From Alphaproteobacteria bacterium (GTDB lineage: Bacteria; Pseudomonadota; Alphaproteobacteria; CAISOG01), in the NCBI GenBank assembly GCA_018883285.1, contig VEQJ01000019.1:1-10898 (forward strand): 10,898 bases of DNA, read 5' to 3'. Position numbers and translations under genes: made by a program. Of this stretch, positions 7,494-10,898 are shown piece after piece. The first letter of the stretch is position 1, and each line of letters starts with the position of its first letter. The notes beneath the pieces are model-generated. The model did not search any database. It saw nothing but the letters and a program-made list of their open reading frames with translations, and was not told the origin of the DNA.

Positions 7494-7522
7494 TTGACAA
7501 GTTTGGGCGGTGGCTCTAATAA
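7494..7522 (+). promoter_or_regulatory. Probable promoter of the L36 gene
   Basis: A perfect TTGACA (7494-7499) is followed after 17 bases by TAATAA (7517-7522), a fair -10 element. The predicted start of transcription is near 7529, giving a leader of about 30 bases. An ACAGG ending at 7550 serves as the ribosome binding site for the ATG at 7560. It is divergent from rpsB. Confidence 0.6.
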
Positions 7523-7559
7523 CCTTACTTAACTCATTTTTTGATACAGGTTTCTTGCC

Positions 7560-7685
7560 ATGAAAATCGTCAATTCCCTTAAGTCTGTAAAGCTTCGTCA
7601 TGCCGCATGCCGCATTGCCCGCCGCCGTGGCCGCGTCTATGTGATCAATAAGGTCAATCCGCGCTATAAAGCCCGCCAGGGTTAG
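7560..7685 (+). CDS. ykgO: 50S ribosomal protein L36, type B (zinc-ribbon-less)
   Basis: A 41-residue basic protein of the large ribosomal subunit (rpmJ/ykgO family). The N-terminus [14 protein letters not shown], the middle [15 protein letters not shown] and the end NPRYKARQG match the alphaproteobacterial L36 pattern. The canonical L36 carries a four-ligand zinc ribbon (Cys and His); here only a single Cys (17) is present, with His14, so it is the C-minus type that does not bind zinc in this way. It stands alone on the plus strand, divergent from rpsB, with its own promoter and a short leader. It is convergent with the DUF2336-like gene downstream. A long minus-strand frame across it is a shadow. 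Confidence 0.93.
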   Translation: MKIVNSLKSVKLRHAACRIARRRGRVYVINKVNPRYKARQG

Positions 7686-7710
7686 GTGTTTGGCAATTTG
7701 CCACTGCTTT

Positions 7711-7727
7711 ACCTTTAAAAGGTTTTT
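7711..7727 (+). terminator. Possible weak intrinsic terminator after L36
   Basis: ACCTTT-A-AAAGGT (7711-7723) is a perfect inverted repeat followed by TTTT (7724-7727), 26 bases after the L36 stop. As RNA the usable hairpin would be five pairs around a three-base loop and AT-rich, so it is weak. It is the only hairpin-plus-T-run after this gene. Confidence 0.4.
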
Positions 7728-7741
7728 ACCGTTACTTGTGG

Positions 7742-7767
7742 TTTGCCGCTTAATGCATTGCGGCAAA
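7742..7767. repeat. Inverted repeat across the 3' end of the DUF2336-like gene
   Basis: TTTGCCGC (7742-7749) and GCGGCAAA (7760-7767) are perfect inverted copies around a ten-base loop. The right arm encodes the last residues of the DUF2336-like protein and the loop contains its stop codon. No T-run follows on either strand, so it is not a classical terminator by itself, but it could stabilise the 3' end of either transcript. A smaller repeat GGCAA-T-TTGCC lies at 7692-7702. Confidence 0.5.
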
Positions 7768-8970
7768 TGTTCGGCCGTTGGCTCTCTTAGGTTTCTGCGT
7801 TAAGCTTAAGTTGATAGATTTTTTGATTGATTTTAAGTAAATCGGATCCTCACCCCATTGCACCACCATTTGGCGGGCAAAGTTTCTGTCAATATCATTA
7901 TAACGCTGAACGATGTTGCGTTGGGTTGTCTTAGAGGTTTTTTCACCATTGCTTGCTTTTAACAAGTAATTCATGGTGATAAAGTCGCGTTCTGTAATCG
8001 CCAAGGCCTGACAGGCAACGGCAAACCCATCAAAGGCCTTGCCAAACAAAATTTGCCTGGTCGTATCAATGGGCACATGAATAAGCTTGCTGAATAGCCG
8101 TTCAAAACCACCAACATTCCCCATGCGCAACAATTCACACAACACTTCGCCCAAATTATGCTTCGATCGTTCAATAAGGCGGATTAGATGCATGATGGCG
8201 GGATCATGATCTTCAAACCATTGATCACTTGCGAGCAGATCGCTAACCGTTTCTTGTAAAGCAACATCCAACTGTTTGGTATCAATATCAAAATTGTCTA
8301 AAATGTAATCACGTAGGTGTACCGAAACCCACCCATACATTTTCTTTGCCAGTTTAGGGGTAATCTCAGGGCGATATAACAGGGGGCCATGCCAGGATTC
8401 AATGTTGCGTGACTTAGTAACCAAGGACTCGATTGTCGGATAATTGATGCTGGCCGATAAATTTTCTAGCAAGGTGCGAATCACATTGACGTCGTTTGTA
8501 TCGACTAAGGCTTGGCTTATGTTGCTATCAATGCCAAACCGCCTTGCAATTGCCAAACGATGAGCCAGGGATTTTTCTCTGACCAATAAAATTAGATCTG
8601 GGTCTTTAAGTTGTGCATTATATAAGATAACATCTTGAGCTACATTAATGTTGTCATTTGCAAGTTTGACGATCAAATCGCGAGGAGCATTTTTGGCATT
8701 AGCCAATTTTTCTGCCAGCGCCAACCTCACACGCTCCTCAGCATCTTCAACCAATGCCCGACAAATGTCATTAAGAAGGGTTCGTTCCTGAGCTGTTAGA
8801 GAGGATTCATGCCGTTGATGCAAATCCCCCACAGCATGCGCCAGGGATTGTCGCCCAGCCGTTGAACGATCCTTTGCTATTTCGATAAGATTTTTCATGA
8901 CATGATTCATTTTACATATTTGGTATGAATGGGAGTTAATACGCCGTTGATATTTTTTTAGCTTTAGCAT
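7750..8970 (-). CDS. DUF2336-like protein, alpha-helical, function unknown
   Basis: A 406-residue protein without signal peptide or membrane segment. The N-terminal part (MKNLIEIAKDRSTAGRQSL, then EERVRLALAEKLANAKNAP, KLANDNINVAQDVI and HRLAIARRFG) has the repeated helical pattern I associate with DUF2336 proteins, a mostly alphaproteobacterial family with HEAT-like character. The C-terminal part (residues about 230-380) is also helical, with AFDGFAVACQALAITERDF. No catalytic motif is visible. The start is uncertain: the ATG at 8970 has an AAGAAAG before it, but the family-like sequence begins only at Met25 (8898), with Met21 (8910) as another option. The gene is much richer in A+T than its neighbours. 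It lies between dnaE and the rpsB operon with divergent or convergent neighbours, so it is probably transcribed alone. Confidence 0.8.
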   Translation of the reverse strand: MLKLKKYQRRINSHSYQICKMNHVMKNLIEIAKDRSTAGRQSLAHAVGDLHQRHESSLTAQERTLLNDICRALVEDAEERVRLALAEKLANAKNAPRDLIVKLANDNINVAQDVILYNAQLKDPDLILLVREKSLAHRLAIARRFGIDSNISQALVDTNDVNVIRTLLENLSASINYPTIESLVTKSRNIESWHGPLLYRPEITPKLAKKMYGWVSVHLRDYILDNFDIDTKQLDVALQETVSDLLASDQWFEDHDPAIMHLIRLIERSKHNLGEVLCELLRMGNVGGFERLFSKLIHVPIDTTRQILFGKAFDGFAVACQALAITERDFITMNYLLKASNGEKTSKTTQRNIVQRYNDIDRNFARQMVVQWGEDPIYLKSIKKSINLSLTQKPKRANGRTFAAMH

Positions 8971-9097
8971 TGCTTTCTTAACAACAACTTAAAACATAAA
9001 AATTTCAGCAAAATTGTATATAAATATTGGTTTACTTGTTTTCCTATAATTCTTTTTTTATACATATAATGGTATAGTCAATTAGGATTGGAATGCC
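8971..9097. promoter_or_regulatory. AT-rich divergent spacer between the DUF2336-like gene and the small 9098 gene
   Basis: This 127-base region is strongly AT-rich and must hold the promoters of both flanking genes. For the plus-strand gene, TATAAT occurs at 9045-9050 and 9065-9070 and TATAGT at 9073-9078, but none has a good -35 element at the proper distance. For the minus strand, TTGACT (9081-9076) and TATACA-like sequences occur, again without a clean spacing. Promoter positions are therefore left open. Confidence 0.35.
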
Positions 9098-9313
9098 ATG
9101 GTCGAATCAACAACCAAAGCCAATATCAACACCCTGTGGCCACTTATGGGCTATGTCGCGGGGCGGGCGCAGCAAAGCCTGGTCGCTGATCCGGTTAAGC
9201 CCGTGCAAAAGGTTGATCGACTGCGGGGCAAAACAGGGCGGGATCGTCGCCTTCAGGAAGATTTGGCGGCCGCGGAGCAAGAACGCCAACCCGTGGTCAA
9301 TCTGTTGGTGTGA
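9098..9313 (+). CDS. Small hydrophilic protein of unknown function (71 residues)
   Basis: I do not recognise this protein. The frame opens with MVESTTKANINTLWPLMGYV, continues with AGRAQQSLVADPVKPVQKVD, then a highly charged stretch RLRGKTGRDRRLQEDLAAAE, and ends QERQPVVNLLV. There is no signal peptide or clear membrane span; residues 45-64 could form a charged helix. It looks coding because third codon positions are mostly G or C, as in dnaE, and AGGA lies 10 bases before the ATG. A second ATG at 9093 opens another frame of 75 codons (MPWSNQQPKP), but that product is rich in Cys, Trp and Pro and looks like a shadow. The gene is convergent with dnaE, 34 bases from its stop. Confidence 0.6.
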   Translation: MVESTTKANINTLWPLMGYVAGRAQQSLVADPVKPVQKVDRLRGKTGRDRRLQEDLAAAEQERQPVVNLLV

Positions 9314-9347
9314 GGCCTAACCACCGTTGCCCCCCCCCACCTTTCCG

Positions 9348-10898
9348 CTAAGCGGCGCTGGCCAAATCGCCACCACCGCTGTCGGTTGTTCCAGCTGGCG
9401 GCATCTGGCTACCCGCCCAGGCCAGCAGGCTGTCGGCCTGCTCCTGCGTTAGGTGAAAACGGCCTAGCTCCGCCGTTACCCAATAGCCATCCAGCAGTAG
9501 GGTAGCAATGACCAGCGTTTTTCCCCGTCCCACCCCGCGCAGCTGGGTGATTAGGCCGCCCACCGTGGTTGCGGCCAGGGGGGGCAGGGTCACGGTTGTG
9601 GCGGCCAGCTTGGCAGGCAGGGTGTCAATCGGGCGAACATCCTGCGCGGTAAGGCGAAGGCCGCCATCATCCCCCTGTTGCGTGGTCATTTTTAACAGCA
9701 CCAGCTGACCAGGGTTCAGCAATTCCCCATGTTGACTAAGCAGGTCGGAAAAGGCGGTTACCTCATACACCGCGCTGCGATCCGACAGCTGGATAAAGCT
9801 GTACCGATTGCCCTTGGCCGATTTGCGATCCTTACGGCTCAGGATAACGCCCGCCAGGGTTACGGTGGCGGCATCACGATTTTGGCGATAGCCACCCCGC
9901 CCTCTGTCTTGGCCAGTTGCGGGTGGGGCGGTGGTAATAAACGCCTGCGGGTCGGCAACAAAATCGGTGTAGCAGGGGATGCCCGCATCGTTCATGCGCC
10001 CCTGATAACTGTCCAACGGGTGGGCGGATAGGTACAGCCCCAACGCCTCAAACTCATGGGTCAGGCTTTCCATTGCATTCCAAGGCTGGCTGGTCGGCAA
10101 GTTTGGGGGTGGAGCGGCAGCATTTGCTCCCCCGCTGCCGCCTTCCACCCCGCCGAACAGCGAATTTTGCCCGCTGGCACTGCCCGCCTTAAGGCCATCC
10201 GCCCATCGCATCAGCGGCTCAGCCTGTTGCCACAGGGTTGCCCGATTGGCTTCAGCCCCTGGGGTTAGGCTGTCAAAGGCACCCGCGGCGATTAACGCCT
10301 CCAACAGCCGTTTGTTCAAAATTCGCCCCGTGCCGCCCGCCACGCTAAGCCGTTGGCAAAAATCGGCCAGACTGCGATAATCGCCATTGGCCTCACGCTC
10401 TGCCACCAATTTGGCCACCGCGCTTTCGCCCAGGCCTTTCAGCGCGGTCAGGCCATAGCGCACCGCCTGCCCCTCCGCCGTGGTTTCCACCAGGAAATTG
10501 CCGCCAGAACGGTTAACATCGGGGGGCAGCAGGCGCACGCCGAAATCGCGCATTTCCTGCACATAGGCGGCCAGCGCATCGGTATCCTGCGCGTCCAGCG
10601 ACATTTGTGCTGCGAAGAAATAGGCGGGGTAGTTGGCCTTAAGAAAGGCGGTCTGATAGGCAATCACCGCATAGGCCACCGCGTGCGGTTTGTTAAAGCC
10701 GTATTCGGCGAATTTTGCGACCAGTTGGAAAATATCGGCGGCTTGGCTGGCGGGCACGTTGTTGGCCACCGCGCCCTTAACAAAAGTTTCCTCCTGCGCG
10801 GCCATTTCCGCCTTAATCTTTTTCCCCATCGCCCGCCGCAGAAGGTCGGCTCCGCCCAGGCTATAGCCCGCCAGCACCTGGGCAATCTGCATAATCTG
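9348..10898 (-). CDS. dnaE: DNA polymerase III alpha subunit, C-terminal part (5' end outside the window)
   Basis: This is the replicative polymerase catalytic subunit; 516 residues are visible and the N-terminal part lies beyond the right edge. Counting from the Met at 10892, GYSLGGADLLRRAMGKK (9-25) and EYGFNKPHAVAYAVIAYQ (63-80) belong to the fingers region typical of DnaE. A helix-hairpin-helix (YGLTALKGLGESAV, 146-159) follows, and LGLYLSAHPLD (284-294). An OB-fold lies at about 344-424 (VTLAGVILSRKDRKSAKGNR, then DRSAVYEVTAFSD). QNSLF at 242-246 sits where E. coli DnaE has its internal beta-clamp-binding motif QADMF. The region after the OB-fold is about 90 residues, shorter than in E. 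coli, where it binds tau. The frame is open to the window edge, so no start is claimed. Confidence 0.97.
   Translation of the reverse strand, partial: QIMQIAQVLAGYSLGGADLLRRAMGKKIKAEMAAQEETFVKGAVANNVPASQAADIFQLVAKFAEYGFNKPHAVAYAVIAYQTAFLKANYPAYFFAAQMSLDAQDTDALAAYVQEMRDFGVRLLPPDVNRSGGNFLVETTAEGQAVRYGLTALKGLGESAVAKLVAEREANGDYRSLADFCQRLSVAGGTGRILNKRLLEALIAAGAFDSLTPGAEANRATLWQQAEPLMRWADGLKAGSASGQNSLFGGVEGGSGGANAAAPPPNLPTSQPWNAMESLTHEFEALGLYLSAHPLDSYQGRMNDAGIPCYTDFVADPQAFITTAPPATGQDRGRGGYRQNRDAATVTLAGVILSRKDRKSAKGNRYSFIQLSDRSAVYEVTAFSDLLSQHGELLNPGQLVLLKMTTQQGDDGGLRLTAQDVRPIDTLPAKLAATTVTLPPLAATTVGGLITQLRGVGRGKTLVIATLLLDGYWVTAELGRFHLTQEQADSLLAWAGSQMPPAGTTDSGGGDLASAA

Noticed and set aside
7350..7766. 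A 138-codon minus-strand frame crossing the L36 gene and the divergent promoter region
   Set aside because: It runs antisense to a clearly identified L36 gene and its promoter. Its composition does not resemble the neighbouring coding sequence.
9093..9320. Overlapping frame starting with MPWSNQQPKP
   Set aside because: The overlapping frame from 9098 has coding-like codon third positions and a more natural composition; this one is rich in Trp, Cys and Pro.

Overview
The window is chromosomal DNA from an alphaproteobacterium. This rests on the gene order dnaE / rpsB-tsf-pyrH-frr-uppS-cdsA-dxr-rseP-(bamA), a zinc-ribbon-less L36 protein, a DUF2336-like protein (a family I know mainly from Alphaproteobacteria), and an S2 protein with a long Ala/acidic tail. 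Most genes are GC-rich (by hand count 40 of 60 bases are G+C at 1441-1500). The exact order or genus cannot be fixed from this sequence; something Rhodospirillales-like is possible. No mobile element, CRISPR array, tRNA or rRNA was seen.

Layout. Positions 1-7261 (minus strand) hold one compact housekeeping operon, transcribed right to left: rpsB (S2), tsf (EF-Ts), pyrH (UMP kinase), frr (ribosome recycling factor), uppS (undecaprenyl-PP synthase), cdsA (CDP-diacylglycerol synthase), dxr (DXP reductoisomerase), rseP (site-2 protease), and the first 18 codons of what is probably bamA. The last four complete genes are joined by three ATGA start/stop overlaps. Positions 7262-7559 are a divergent regulatory region between rpsB and a plus-strand L36 gene (7560-7685). 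Positions 7686-7749 are a short convergent spacer with inverted repeats. Positions 7750-8970 (minus) hold an AT-rich DUF2336-like gene. An AT-rich spacer of 127 bases follows, then a small plus-strand gene of unknown function (9098-9313). The 3' half of dnaE fills the right end on the minus strand.

How the genes work together. rpsB, tsf and frr serve translation; pyrH supplies UDP/UTP; dxr starts the MEP isoprenoid route that feeds UppS with isopentenyl units for the undecaprenyl carrier; cdsA makes CDP-diacylglycerol for phospholipids; rseP and bamA belong to envelope stress and outer-membrane assembly. The operon therefore couples protein synthesis with envelope growth.

The core operon is conventional. 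The most interesting signals are a possible Shine-Dalgarno-masking stem in the rpsB leader, a C-rich and G-poor spacer with a nine-base homopolymer before uppS, the unrecognised 71-residue gene beside dnaE, and the compositionally distinct DUF2336-like gene. I found no convincing undescribed multi-gene system.
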